Source: Fragilaria radians | Taxonomy: Eukaryota > Bacillariophyta > Fragilariophyceae > Fragilariales > Fragilariaceae | Direction: 5' to 3' | DNA: 64,000 bases | Assembly: GCA_900642245.1 (NCBI GenBank) | Contig: CAAAJI010000019.1 | Coordinates: 305,305 to 369,304, forward strand | Shown: in pieces, positions 23,041 through 35,489 of the stretch | How positions within the stretch are numbered: position 1 is the stretch's first letter | Layout of the letters: the number at the start of each line of letters is the position of its first letter | Program-made: the position numbers and the translations under genes | Notes under the pieces: generated by a model | Seen by the model: only the letters and a program-made list of their open reading frames with translations | Databases searched by the model: none | Told to the model about the DNA's origin: nothing

Positions 23041-24030
23041 TTAATGTTTCGCTCGTTTCTTGGCTGGTCCATCTTGTATCATATCAAATGAGAATCCAGA
23101 ACGATCAGGTTCGATTCCTCGATCCCAATCTGGAATGTCCCAACCTGCGGCTCCGAAAGCTTTTGTACCATAGCCAGCTCGCCATCCGTTTCTACCATAA
23201 CTTGCAGCTAATCCCGCGAATTCTCCGCTGGACGACCCCGAAATACCAGCGCGAAGCCCCATGGCAATTGGCTTGTTATTTCGCGGTGCCTGTTCTCCCT
23301 TGGGTGTCGCTAATTTAACCTCTGCCAATCGTCCATGAACATTCACAGGTTGGGCAGCTAAGGCTTTATGTGCACCACCCGTTCCATTTTCATATGTTAC
23401 AAATCCAAATCCACGAGATCGCTGCTGTGCTTGGTCCATCATAATGATAGAGTCTGCAACAGCACCAAATTGTGAAAAGATTCGTTTCAATTCCTCCTTA
23501 TCCACATGAGGAGGTAATCCCCCAATAAAAATTTTATTCTGCAACATTTCTGGTGATGGTTCCGCCGTATGCGCCGACACATTGTGAGTAACTGGAGGAG
23601 GGGGTAGAGAGGCAGTATGCTTCGGAGTCACATGAGGGACAGTATCCGGACGCCGACTTTCGTGGATGGACGGTGGAGCGATACCCCGTGCTTGAGCACG
23701 TTTGACATCCACGACCTTGTGATTAATCTCATGACGAACCTCCTGCATGACCAAATCAACCGTCTCCTCCTTACTAAATACGACAAAAGCGAATCCACGC
23801 GGATCTCCCGTAACGCGATCTTTCATAACCTCCACGCTAACTACTGGACCATATTGTTCAAAGTGATATCGGAGAGAGTCTTCGGTAGTCTGCCATGACA
23901 AACCTCCCACAAAGATTTTATCAGCATCAAGATTCACTGCGCCACCAAATGAGGATGATGATGTAGTACCAGGAGCATTGTTGAATGTAGAATTCGATGC
24001 ATTATTAGCAGACCCATAATAATCTGACAT
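23041..24030 (-). CDS. two-RRM RNA-binding protein, hnRNP A/B / Musashi / DAZAP1 type
   Basis: The protein is 329 residues from the ATG at 24030 (MSDYYGSANN). The frame continues 26 codons upstream to another ATG at 24108, but that leader lacks the low-complexity look of the family, and a CTTTTTAG tract just upstream of 24030 could be the acceptor of a 5' UTR intron. RRM1 has RNP2 KIFVGGL (38-44) and RNP1 RGFAFVVF (78-85). RRM2 has KIFIGGL (166-172) and RGFGFVTY (206-213). A Pro-rich linker joins them, and the tail is Gly/Ser-rich with a terminal basic KKRAKH that could be a nuclear signal. The tandem layout suits a single-stranded RNA-binding regulator of mRNA splicing, localisation or translation. 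The exact orthologue cannot be assigned. Confidence 0.92.
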   Translation of the reverse strand: MSDYYGSANNASNSTFNNAPGTTSSSSFGGAVNLDADKIFVGGLSWQTTEDSLRYHFEQYGPVVSVEVMKDRVTGDPRGFAFVVFSKEETVDLVMQEVRHEINHKVVDVKRAQARGIAPPSIHESRRPDTVPHVTPKHTASLPPPPVTHNVSAHTAEPSPEMLQNKIFIGGLPPHVDKEELKRIFSQFGAVADSIIMMDQAQQRSRGFGFVTYENGTGGAHKALAAQPVNVHGRLAEVKLATPKGEQAPRNNKPIAMGLRAGISGSSSGEFAGLAASYGRNGWRAGYGTKAFGAAGWDIPDWDRGIEPDRSGFSFDMIQDGPAKKRAKH

Positions 24031-24962
24031 GATCGGCCCTAAAAAGTTGGGAATCAAATTTATAACATAACCATTTCCCGGTTTTACACGGCAATGAAAA
24101 TATCCCAAAATTATTGCCTGATTTCAAAATAATACTAAACTAGAGTAAAACTTAACGACCAACATCTGATAAACGCGAGAACCTCGAATGCGACGCTTGA
24201 CAGGAAAATGTTCGATGAAGCAAAAGGCAAAATATTTGATTCACGTAAACTAAGGATTACTTGAGAACGTATCATTCATGGAAAGCCATCTTAACTTTGC
24301 ACTAAGCCTTTCTCTCTTGTCACGTGAAACATTATAGTGCACAAAATAAAATTACATTCCACAAAAGTGAAGATAAATTCAAAATATTGAAGATGTCCGT
24401 TCCATCCAGGTCAATCGAGTCATATAGGAACGAAATTCTTTTCCACAGTATCCAATCGGGGGCACGATTCAGTTGTTTACTCTATCGAAAATATATGCAG
24501 GATATGGCATTCATAGAGCAGCACTACTAGTAATTCTTTAGCTATTCTTTGAAAAGCTACATACTCCTTAACCTCATGACTCAACTAATAACTGAAGTAT
24601 ATCCGACTCTCTAATGCCTTAATCTTGAATCAACTTTACTCTTCACTCACTTCCTATATATTTAACCATCATAAGTTGTTTTCATTTCTTAGTACATTTT
24701 TCATGTTGTCTGAATGGAGATCTTATATTTTGTTGGATAACGGGTGATGATTTTTTGCATACCTTATTGCTTGTACTTTTCTACGCAAAGTTGATCCTTC
24801 TCGAGCAAAAAATTGGAAAAATATCGCCAAGTCTCGTTCGAGGTATGATAGAACGTTATAAACGTTAAGAGTTCGAGACATCGACAATTTTTTGTTCTAC
24901 ACTTATTCAATATTTGGCTCGGCTGAGACCTCCTTTGCTGTGAAGTCTTGAAGAAGGAGAGC
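24031..24962. other. intergenic between the RRM and OSCA-like genes
   Basis: About 0.9 kb lie between two divergent genes. No coding signal is seen, and the promoters of both neighbours are expected here. No specific motif is recognised. Confidence 0.5.
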
Positions 24963-27900
24963 ATGACATCAACAAGCCAAAACAATCTAAGAGAAAACTA
25001 TGACGAAGAAGGAGACCTAAATTATGACTTTGGAACAAATCGTCATTTAGTGCAAGGCTCCAGTGTAGCTCGATACATGGATGGTGATAAAATCGAAGCC
25101 ATGATTGCACACTACACCAGTAGTGATAAATCATCTGATAAAACCTTTACAAGGCAATTTGTTGAAGAGTACTTGCAGAAAGTAAGTTTCAAATGAATCA
25201 CGAAATTCTTGAAGGAAAGTACATTATCTCATGAATAACATTTAGCGACGATGGTACTTTCCTGGCCACAACAATCCAAAGGGTCCCAGTTTGAGTAAGG
25301 CCTACGCTTACTATGAGCATTTTACTTTGGCAAGGCATATTCACCAGACAAATGCAGAGCACAAGCTTGAGCGCGCAGAACCAGGAACGCAAGAAGAAAC
25401 ATCGCTTTATTCTCCGCTTTGGACCCCGGAGTCTCAACTAATGGAATTTGGGATTGGTGTTGCATCTTACTTCAGCACATTACGGGTTTTAGGTGTCATT
25501 CTTATCATCGCTGGTCTCATTCATATGCCAAATATCCTATTCTATAGCGGAAATTCGTACAGTAAGGGACAATCGAACCCCCGTTCTGCAACCCTCAAGG
25601 GTACTGCATTATGCAACGAAGGAGAATGGGTTGTTTGCACTACATGTAAATGGACGGATTACGATAATCTAGAGGAACGCGATCGCTTTGCTAACTCGAC
25701 GGATCCTATTTCGGGTGTAACCACAACGTTAGTTCTTAGAAATGCCTGTGAGAGACCTGGTATCAGGGAAGGTATGATAAATTTTTCTGGATTTATCTTT
25801 CTTTTGGTAAGCTTTTTCCTCTTTTCGGTCTACCAAAGAAAAAGAGAACAACTTTTTGATGAATCAAAGCAGACTGCAACTGATTACTCCGTTGTCGTCA
25901 ATAACCCGCCACCTGACGCCTATGATTGCGATGAATGGAGAGATTTCTTCTCTCAATTCGCAGATAAGCAAGTTATCGCAGTTACAGTCGCTCTCGATAA
26001 TTATGAGCTCTTGGACCGTATGATGCATCGGCGTGTACTCCGCAGCAGATTAAAAGAAATTCTTCCAAAACATTTTGATCTAGACGACGAAGATCAAGTT
26101 CGAGTCGAAGTAGCACGCATATTGAAAGAGCAAGAAATGGAACGTAAAGGTCCTCTGGATCTAATCTTTGGATGCATGGTGCTTCCGATATTGCGATTAA
26201 TGGATATTTCGCTCTCTCCCGATGTTCTTGTGGATAAAATATTTCAACTGACCGATGAAATCAAAGAATTAATGAAGAAGAAGTACAACGTTACCAAAGT
26301 TTTTGTGACCTTTGAAACAGAGGTAGGCCAACGTAATTGCTTGGAAGCTTTATCCACAAGTAAAATGGCAGTCAGAATGAACGACGTAGACAAGGTTCTA
26401 CCCAATATCGTATTTCGTGGAAGAATACTTCATGTCACAGAGCCCGTAGAGCCCAATACAGTGAGATGGATGGATTTGCACGTAAAAACAGGCAGAAAAT
26501 ACATTCAACGAGTAATCACGTTTCTCCTCACATCCTGTATGGTAGGTTTGGCAGGTTGGCTGGTTTATCAATGCCGATTGACCTTGGGAGCAGAGTACGC
26601 AGGTCCATTGACGATTGTTTTCAATAGTCTTATTCCACTTGTGGTAAAATTGTTACTTCTCTTTGAAAGCCATAGTAATGAAGGAAGCCGACAAGAATCT
26701 TTGTTCTTAAAAATTACTCTCTTTCGTTGGGTGAATACTGTTGTTCTAGCCAAGGCTATCACTCCGTTTACATCCACAATAAGTGGTGGGCCCAGAGATG
26801 TCCTTACAACAGTGAATAGTATTCTTTGGGCAGAACTGATTCTTTCTCCCCTCCTGAAGCTCTTGGATATTTTTGGTAACATTAATAAGCATATTATAGC
26901 CCCTCGAATGCGAACCCAGGAATCTATGAATCGATACTTCCAAGGCACTCCATATAACCTTGGAGAGCGATACACGGTAAGCGGTATTCTTCTTTATGAC
27001 TTTACTGTATTCGAAACCAACTAATCGTGATATAGGATTTGACAAAAGTTCTTTTTCTCTGCTTCTTCTATTCAGCATTATTTCCTGCAGCTTTCTTTTT
27101 CGGTGGAGTCATTCTATTTTTTCAGTATTACTCTGATAAATATTGCCTTATGGTATGTGTTTCCCTTGTTTACTTTATTTTTCATTATTCCATACTCATC
27201 CTAAATGGTAAAGCGCATCTGGCAATCAGCTCCATTCCTTGGATCGAAATTGGCTGTCTTTAGCCGGAGATTTTTCTTCTCAGGTGCCTTGCTTACTTAT
27301 ATTGTGGTTGCAGGATACGATTGGGCACAATTCCCCTACGATAATCTCTGCGATCCTGTTGAGGCAGCTTCAGGCTATAACAAGACATATAGCTATGTCG
27401 CTTACCTTGATAAACAAAAGAATCCTGACGGTTTTTCCACGCTTACTGTAGTTCAACCCACTAACGTCATTGAATGTAAACAAGATTGGCTTTCTACCGA
27501 TGCTTTCCCATTCCCATCCACAGCGTCTCGACTCCAAAGTATTTCGAGGCAATGGATGACAAACGAGCAGGTAAGTCATCTTTAAGGTTGAAATGTTGAT
27601 ATTTTGACCTATTTAACCTACGCTTGAAAGGAATCTGTGTCAAATATATTTGGATGGTCCAGTCTTGTTCTTGTGATACTCTTTTTTGTAACATTTCTCG
27701 CAAGACCTATTTTCCTATTTTTTGCTGGATTTGTGACTAAGACGTACACGTCCAATGGCGTTGACGCCAAAATTGATTTCAAAAACGTGGTTGAAATATC
27801 AGTCTACGTACCACAGTTCAAGGTTGACGCCTTCAACTTTCCCATTCTTGCCTGTGATATTGATGGCATAAACACAAACTGGATAGGATGGAGTGATCCT

Positions 27901-28068
27901 ACTGATCCATCTTATGATAAACACAATCTAATTTTTGATGTTCCTCATGAAAACATGAAGAGGCAAAGTGTACATCATGACACTGTGAACATGGAGTCGA
28001 CAAGGGGAGAAGTGAAAATTGTGAACAAATCGGAACCCTTGATTTTCAGCTTAGTCAAAACTTGGTAG
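24963..28068 (+). CDS. OSCA/TMEM63 (CSC1-like) cation channel family protein
   Basis: Five exons, 24963-25181, 25246-26976, 27036-27152, 27214-27570 and 27631-28068, are joined by four GT-AG introns of 59-64 bp. They give about 953 residues. Junctions were chosen because each keeps the frame and joins membrane helices without stops (QK/RRWYF, YT/DLTK, LM/RIWQ, EQ/ESVS). Two N-terminal membrane segments (FSTLRVLGVILIIAGLI; FSGFIFLLVSFFLFSVY) are followed by a large cytosolic domain with KVFVTFETE and EPVEPNTVRWMDL, the landmarks that precede the 7-TM pore region in this family. At least six more hydrophobic helices follow, including LTKVLFLCFFYSALFPAAF. Family members are osmo- and mechanosensitive cation channels. 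The plasma-membrane role here is inferred from family, and the C-terminal tail (from about 28.0 kb) is unrecognised. Confidence 0.87.
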
Positions 28069-30324
28069 ATTAGTCACGAAAAGTGATTGCATGGATGATA
28101 AATGTTAGCTGTGAGAAACTGAGATCTAATGTTAGTAAAAAACGATGCATTTTAGGATATTGTTTCTACTTGATTCCTCTGGTAAAAAATGGAAGTATAT
28201 TCATTCACCTCATAATTCACCAAAAATTCATTTGAGACCTTCCAAAACACATCGCACTTGATTCCTACAACATGGATTTCAAAAAGTTTCAGAGACAAAA
28301 ACTGTCTGGGTGCAAAATTCTTGGCCATCAGTTCTCATCTTTGACATTGGGATTTCTTTATTGGTGAGTTCAATTGTATGTGTGACAGTTATGATATCAA
28401 TTCCAAACTGTTAAGTCAAAACCCACAAGTAAATTCAATTAGGAATCAACCTCAACCTTTATGATAAAAACTTTGCTTGGGAGTGGTCAAAAGTTCACTT
28501 CACTTGAAAAAAGAAGGAAGTAAAAGCTGAACAAATGTTGAACTAAAAGCTTGAAAAAATTCCAGGTTTTCAAACTTCTAAAATCACTAACAGTAATAAG
28601 TAGCCATAACAAACAATTTAATTTGGGGTGGTCATATCCAACACCCTTCTATCTCAAATCATTCATCCCATCGGTAATGGTTTCTCCTTAACAAATCTTT
28701 GTGTGCTTGATGTACATCAACTGCTTTAACTTTTCGCAAATATGTTGGTGTCAATTTTCCTGCAATCAAACAAACTCAAATAAATGAATCCACCTTATAC
28801 AATTTGTAGAAAAAAATGATATTTAGTGTCGCCAAAACTGGTGCTTTATTTTCACCACCATTTTCACAATAAATTGGAATTTACAAATTAGTGAGCAATC
28901 CGAAAATCTTCGCTTTAAATCACTCTTTGACTTCAAAAAGGCCCAATTAAAAGTATTTCATCCGAAATATCCCAGTCGAAAATATGTTCATGTTTTTCAT
29001 TCTTGCTGTAGCTAGTGCACAGTCCTTGCAAATACCAAACATTCCTCACAATTTCAAACCATAGATTTTTCTATGTGTTTCAATTGATCTAGTGCGCAAC
29101 GCTCAAAAAATTGATGAATATCATTAATGTTAAAGCAGTGCTTTGTACCTGGGCTTTCAATTACGTTAAGCATTAGTAGCAAAAGAATAATAGACATCTT
29201 AGTTCATATCACAAAAAATCATTTGTTGTACGGAAAACTCTATCAGATTGCACGGGCATTGGACGCTTTATACTGCAAACTGAGATTCCATTGTTGCTAA
29301 AATCGAATTCACTTTTTGAGAACCCTATTGATGTTAAAGAGGTTAACCAAAGATCAGGTATACACTTAACATGATTTAACGTAACTGTTAAGTTAGAACC
29401 GACAACTTGTTGCGTTCTGAGCTTTAAAATTGTCGTTTAGTTGCAGTCACAGAAATCTTGTTTCCAACAGCAAGCTCTTGATGGAAGTCGTTAAAATTAT
29501 ACAGCCCTTCCGCAAAATGACAGAAGTGTCAACATGCCATATAATCTTTGTTAAAAAGAGAACAAATTCAGCCATTCAAGAAAGAGCATGAAAAATGGTC
29601 AAGAAAATGTTTGGATACAAGTATTCAAAAGTATCTGAACGACAATGCGAAGACTCAAAGAAAGGCACACCATAGTGAATAAGCTGGGAGAGGGATTCCT
29701 CCTAGTATTTCTTGTGATATTTATCATGTACATGTCAAAAGTGGCTTAAAAGCTGTGACTTTAATCTTCTATTACTGTTCTCATTGCCAACTCATAGTTG
29801 GAGCTACGGTGTAACAATGTAAAAGGCAATAGGAATCATTCTAGCCATTAATTTAACTTATCACTCTTGCTTTTTACAGCATTATACATGCCTTCCAATT
29901 AATTATACTAGAAATATTATGTTTCACTAAAGTTGCCCAACTATAACTTTTATTCCAAATTCGGAATTAGACTGAAATAGCCAGGCCAGTATTGGTATAA
30001 GTTCATGCATTCTTTCTTTTTTTCTTAACATAAAACGTCAATGCCTCTGGTGTACAAACGTCTTCCATAGATTATTGCAGTTGATTAAACTTAAAGCTGC
30101 TTATGGACTTCAGTGATTCCGTGGGATAAAGTGGCATTATCTTTGCTCCATTCATGTGATGTTTCAATTGCCCCTTTTAGACAACAATATGAAGAATGAA
30201 ATTTTGTCCATCAACAGAGTATTTTCCTGAATTTGAGTCGAAGTGTTCAATTTTTTCTATACATAAGTTTTGGTTGGTTCTGCAAATTACAGAATAGTTA
30301 CTTCACTAAATTTTCATTCTCAAG
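28069..30324. other. intergenic, 2.25 kb
   Basis: AT-rich sequence lies between two genes on the same strand. No open frame of meaningful length or recognisable domain is present on either strand, and I see no repeat structure. It should contain the 3' end of the channel transcript and the promoter of the methyltransferase gene. Confidence 0.5.
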
Positions 30325-31608
30325 ATGAAAAACCTGGAAAGGCCTCCTGCATACCTTCCTGGTTACGAAGCACAGCTTGTGGACAGTGGCGTTGACCATT
30401 CACGGCGTAAACTTGCCGAAGCCAGAAATGATCTGAGCACTACTGTAGATAATCGCAAAATTTGTACCAGTCCTTGCAAATCAGAAGATGAAACTTTAGG
30501 TTACCGTTGTTCATGTACTTTTCAAATTGTGAAGGATCAGAATCAACATTACTACGCAATGAGGCATCAGAAAAAGCCAATACTTCTTGGAAATGTATCC
30601 TTTCCGATAGCCAACAAACGCATACAAAGGGCAATGGCTGGGTTACTGAATGCATTAAACAACGATGCTGTTGGCACAATATCAGAGCTGTCTCGTGGCC
30701 TAACAAGTGTATCGTTTTCATCCTCCTGGAGTGATACTCCTGCCTGTAGTTGCTTCGTAACGCTTATGTACGAGTGTCCGATTGACCAGCCGAGTTGGAG
30801 AAAGATTGCTATCCAAGTTTGTGGTTCACTCGATTTGACTCGAATAATCGGTCGCTCGAAAGGTAGTATGGTAATTGCCACAAGCCGCGACGACCGAGAT
30901 TTCTTATACGACTGCCTTTATTTATATAAGTCAGAGAACTCGTTGTTCTCTGTCACATTATCTCCCACAGATGTAATTGGATCAAACCTTTGTATTCCTA
31001 TAATGTATCATAAACCAGTGAATGCTTTCTTTCATCCAAATCCAAAAGCAATGAGCAATGCACTTGAGTGGATTCTAAGTCGGTTACAGGGTATTGGAAA
31101 AGATCTAACAATGCTAGAAATGTATGGAGGATGTGGAGCCCATACAATTGCGTTGTCTAAATCTGGATTAGTAAAAAGGATTACTCTAGTGGAATTAGAC
31201 TCACGCCTTGTTCAGGCATGTATACATAACTGCAAGTTGAATGGATGCCTAGATGGGGACCTAAATGATGCACAAGATGGAAGCGCTCCAGTTTGTGTAC
31301 TTGAAGGTGATGCATCTAAATGGGCTCAGAAATTTCGTCACAGAACGGATGGTGACAGGGTATTGAAATTTGATATTCTACTTGTAGACCCCCCTCGTAT
31401 GGGTCTATCAAAAGATGTGTGTCAAATGGCTAATGAGGGCCCTTTTGACCACATCCTCTATGTTTCATGTGGGAAATCTGCTCTTAAGCGGGATCTGCAA
31501 GCCTTGCATGCTACGTATGAAGTTGCTGATTGTCTCCTTTTAGATTTATTTCCCCGAACTGACTCTGTCGAGAGCCTTGTACATCTTAAAAGGCGAATTA
31601 TATTATAG
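30325..31608 (+). CDS. TrmA/TRM2-type tRNA (uracil-5-)-methyltransferase
   Basis: This single exon gives 427 residues. The enzyme transfers a methyl group from S-adenosylmethionine to C5 of uracil in RNA (U54 of tRNA for TrmA/Trm2). The SAM-binding motif is EMYGGCGAHTIAL (265-277), a variant of the usual D-x-Y-C-G-x-G, with the acidic VELD at 289-292. The DPPRMG motif is at 355-360, YVSCG with the catalytic nucleophile C382 at 379-383, and the C-terminal DLFPRTDSVESL at 407-418, matching the family DxFPxTxHVE with Asp-Ser for the usual His-region residues. All catalytic elements appear intact. The N-terminal 60 residues are unfamiliar and include a small CSC cluster. The tRNA substrate is inferred from family; an rRNA uridine methyltransferase remains possible. 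Confidence 0.9.
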   Translation: MKNLERPPAYLPGYEAQLVDSGVDHSRRKLAEARNDLSTTVDNRKICTSPCKSEDETLGYRCSCTFQIVKDQNQHYYAMRHQKKPILLGNVSFPIANKRIQRAMAGLLNALNNDAVGTISELSRGLTSVSFSSSWSDTPACSCFVTLMYECPIDQPSWRKIAIQVCGSLDLTRIIGRSKGSMVIATSRDDRDFLYDCLYLYKSENSLFSVTLSPTDVIGSNLCIPIMYHKPVNAFFHPNPKAMSNALEWILSRLQGIGKDLTMLEMYGGCGAHTIALSKSGLVKRITLVELDSRLVQACIHNCKLNGCLDGDLNDAQDGSAPVCVLEGDASKWAQKFRHRTDGDRVLKFDILLVDPPRMGLSKDVCQMANEGPFDHILYVSCGKSALKRDLQALHATYEVADCLLLDLFPRTDSVESLVHLKRRIIL

Positions 31609-33676
31609 AAAAATGAATAATCTCACACTCTCATCTGATTGAAACAATCTTTACCATATGTTTAGCAGAATAATAGAGGGTGCCTTCATAGATACCAGTT
31701 GAAACTTCCGCTGAAGGAAAGATATCTGAATGCATCATACATAACCATTGTGGGGAATTTATAGAAAATTATCAAAGAAACTTCAGTCAACAAAGTTTGA
31801 GTCTCCTCTAAGTTGTTTTCCGTTTGTAATAATGAAAATCAATTTTTGAGGCAAGCTTTGAAAGAGTTTCAAGAAAATTCTCAAGCGTGGGTTGAAAAAC
31901 AAAATACATTACTTGAAATATAGCGTAATGATCTCTACTAATGATTACCTGGACATGACTAAACTAGCAATTGGCTTTCATGTAGAAATGCAGAATGTGG
32001 AAGAAGTTCTGACATTTGGAGAGGCAACTTTTGCAAATTGTAGGGTGCTCTCAAGTGCACTGTCATTTTCAAAGAGAATGGGAAAGCTTTCAATGGAAGT
32101 ACTTTGCTTAGAGTTGTTGGTTTTTAGGCAGGTAGGATATAGTGGGAATACAGCTTTGTCGATTTCCTTGCTTGCTTATTCAAGATATCACAAGGGAACT
32201 GTCAAGAAATATTTCAATAGATGCAGAATGCTATTTGCTCTTTGAGAGAGAAGGTTTTCCATTGGCATAACAGGGAAGAAAGAAAGAAAATTGCCTTTAT
32301 TATTGAAGCAAAAGAGCATCTACAAACATACATTTGTTGCATTGATTAATTATTGTTCAAATTTGAGTTTAAGCTATCTGAAAATGGGAACTGCAATCTA
32401 AGATGCATATATTCCTTTAGTTAATGCTGATTTTTCTCGCTCTTGATATAATCAACAACGTCTTTGAAACAGCTTTAATTTCAGTAAATTATCTGAGATT
32501 CATAGGTACATACAGATATCTGAGCTTTGCCCTTCATTAGTCTCTAAATCTAACTCTTACGTTTAGCTGAAATGTTCTCCTGGGCTTAGTTCTTGTTTGG
32601 AGTAACTTCTGATGTGGTGCATTATCTTTTTCAGAAACTTGAATATGCAAAGATATGATGGCACACTTTTCAGACTGTCTTCCATTTTCCTCCATATCTG
32701 GCAAGTGTCCCTACCTGTCTTGTTTGATTTACATTTTGGAGCATGCACTCTTTATCTTAAGTAGTATCTTCTACTCGTTTTTTCTGAAGGCGCATGAAGT
32801 AAGTTGATTCATTGGATGTTGCAATTATCCAGTTCCTGTTGGGTTGCTAGTTTTAGATATACTTTCCCCTGGTGTTGGATGGAAAGTTGTTTCAAGGACT
32901 AGTAAATCAAATCATGGATATTGCCGGATGTTCTGTTGCTATTTATTACCAAAAGGACTGTACATTTTAAGCATCTCTAATATCTTGTTGATGCTCTTGA
33001 CCTCTTCCAAGTTGGCGTCATTGATGATATGTTATAGAACGGTTTGTAAGATATGAGTGCCTGTGTTGGAAACTGTATAGTGACTGATTTTCACTACAAG
33101 TTAAGGAAAAAGATGAGGCAATTCAATGGGCAAGCCTACAAGTAGTCATACTGGGAAACTTGGTTGGAATATTTCGGCACAAGTTTGTCGATGCAAACTT
33201 CAGGGCAATATCTTCTTAAAGTCTCAAATTGATAAAGGAAGGGAAAGGTAGATTGTCAAATTAAATTGTATTTTAAAAATGTCATTCTTCAAGTTGACCT
33301 CATTGAGAGATTTACATTTGTCATGTAGTTAGCACCTTCTCATATTTTGGTATGCGTCTTATTGTTGAATGGAATCTCAACTTGGATATTTTCCTTGGAA
33401 GCTGGTTGTCACTACAGCAATTTTGATTGAAAGGGCTGCATGACAATCTAATGATATAATACATTGATCAAACAGATTTTTGCGATACATTTCCTGTACA
33501 AGGTGCCAAAATAGGCGATGGTATCGTGTGAAAAGAAGCATAATTATTGCTTTTTTATTTTATCGCTTAACGTTATCGTTTGAAAATATTAGCTTGTGCA
33601 TGACAGCATTAGACTTTTTCGTCATTTTCGTGCACGACCGTCCGTAGAAAATAGGAGAGAACAACAGATTGGAAAC
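31609..33676. other. intergenic upstream of the first presenilin
   Basis: This is about 2.1 kb. A 117-codon frame at 31892-32245 (+) has no recognisable domain and is probably chance. I see no RNA gene or clear repeat. The promoter of the presenilin gene lies at the right edge. Confidence 0.5.
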
Positions 33677-35398
33677 ATGAACATGACAAAGGATACAAGC
33701 TCTGATGTATACTATGGAAATGCATTGCAACCTTCTATTGAACCACAAGTCACCAGCCATTATCACTTACAAACAGAACGGAAAGCCCCTGTAGTGGAAA
33801 CATTTGAAGATGAAGATATGGATATTTACGAAAATGATAGTGAAGCAGAAATGTCATTGGAAGAACTGCTCTACAGCTCCTCTTCCTATCACGCTATTGC
33901 ACAACCTGGTGGGTGAATATTAGCTTGTACTTCTCATTTTGGAATTCATATGCACTCACAATATTCATTAGTTTCGATAACGATGATTCTCTCGGCCTGT
34001 GCTGTGGTTTTCATTAACAATGATGAAACTATTCAGCAAGGGGAGGCATCATTACAAGAAGCATATATCATATGGAAAGGCAATGAATCAGATTCAACGG
34101 GGAAAACTTTAATTGTCAGCTTAGGTAATGCTTTCGTGATGGTCTCAGTCATATGTGCAATGACTTTTGTTATCGTATTTCTTTACAAGTTGAAATGTAT
34201 GAAATTACTGATTGCGTACATGGTATTTGCATCAGCGACATTGTTGGGTGTACTCGGCGGCTCTCTCTTCGAAGTAGCCATCGATATCTATCGAATTCCA
34301 ATCGATTTTTTGACATTCTACTTTTTCTTGTATAATTTTGCCGTAGTTGGAATAATTTCAATCTTTTGGGCAAAAGGCGTACCCCCCTTCGTGACTCAAG
34401 GATATTTGATTGCAACTTCCGTTATCCTCGCTTGGCAGCTTGCCCACTTTGATACATGGACTACTTGGACGCTTTTGGTAATGTTGGCATTGTATGATTT
34501 ATGTGCTGTATTAACTCCCTGTGGTCCCCTGCGAGCTTTGGTGAATTTAATGTCAGAGGAAGATTCTCCTCATATGCCAGGCTTGTTGTATGAAGCCGAA
34601 CTCCCTGCAGAAATTCAGAGACCTGGAGGCCCCAAAACGTCCCAAATTACCAGAAGTCATAGTGATTTGGTTTCACCCAAATCGTTAAAAACGGAGACAA
34701 AGCAAGAAGTAGTGAACGATCCCATAGCAATAAATCGATCGTACTCCGAAGATAAAGATGGAGATGAATCCAATGAAAATTGCGGTGTATTAGATGATCC
34801 AACGGTCGAGATTCCACTAGCGATTGCGCGTGTATACAATTTGCCATTAGTAGGTGTCTTTGATTTATCGAAAGGGTCAGACTCCGGTGTTTCACCAGTT
34901 CCGCTACTCGCCGGTGATATACCACATGAGCCATCACCTGCCCAGTTGAAGTCTATTGTAACTGTTAGGATGCCTCGGCTCGGAGGAAGAATAGAGCGTG
35001 GTCGTGGCAACACTTACTTGGAAAGAGACCGATTTGGCACTCCCAAGCGCACACTCTGGTTGGATAAACAGGGTAAAGTATTTGCCGAAGAAATCGACGA
35101 TGATGACGCAGCAGATGATCCAAAAAGTAAGAATTCGATCCGTTTAGGACTTGGAGATTTCATCTTTTACAGTGTCTTAGTTGGAAAAGCTGCTCAATAC
35201 AGCTTTGCAACGTTTGCTGCCTGCATGTTGGTTATCTTGGCTGGCCTCGGAAGTACGCTGATTTTACTTGCCGTATACCACCATGCCTTACCCGCTCTGC
35301 CAATCAGTATCTTTCTCGGTGTCCTCTTCTATATCCTTACGAGGTTGGTGATTGAACCTTGGATAGAAGCATTGATGACCCAGCCATTTTACGTCTAG
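33677..35398 (+). CDS. presenilin, copy A (intron-containing)
   Basis: Two exons (33677-33908 and 33972-35398, 63-bp intron) give about 552 residues. Presenilin is the catalytic aspartyl protease of gamma-secretase, which cuts single-pass proteins inside the membrane. The two catalytic aspartates lie in LALYDLCAVL (about D243) and LGLGDFIFYS (about D473), and the PALP motif is at about 518-521. Around nine hydrophobic segments are visible, with a long acidic cytosolic loop between the two aspartates, the region normally cleaved during maturation. The N-terminal tail is acidic and ends SLEELLYSSSSYHAIA, shared with copy B. The splice joins IAQP to VSITM. The start is the first in-frame ATG; the frame is open upstream from a GTG. 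It lies 5 kb from a second presenilin on the same strand and converges on the kinase gene with 91 bp between. Confidence 0.95.
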
Positions 35399-35489
35399 AG
35401 AAAGCAATACTGACGCGCAACACTAGTCACAAGCAATAACGATTCGAGACATTGTCGTTAATGGTTTAATCGAAAGTAAACTATAATAA

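Noticed and set aside
26568..27078. Minus-strand frames of 110-135 codons
   Set aside because: They lie opposite membrane-segment exons of the OSCA-like gene and have no family resemblance.
31892..32245. 117-codon plus-strand frame in an intergenic region
   Set aside because: No recognisable motif and no homologue I can name; the composition is that of surrounding AT-rich DNA. It could be reconsidered with transcript data.
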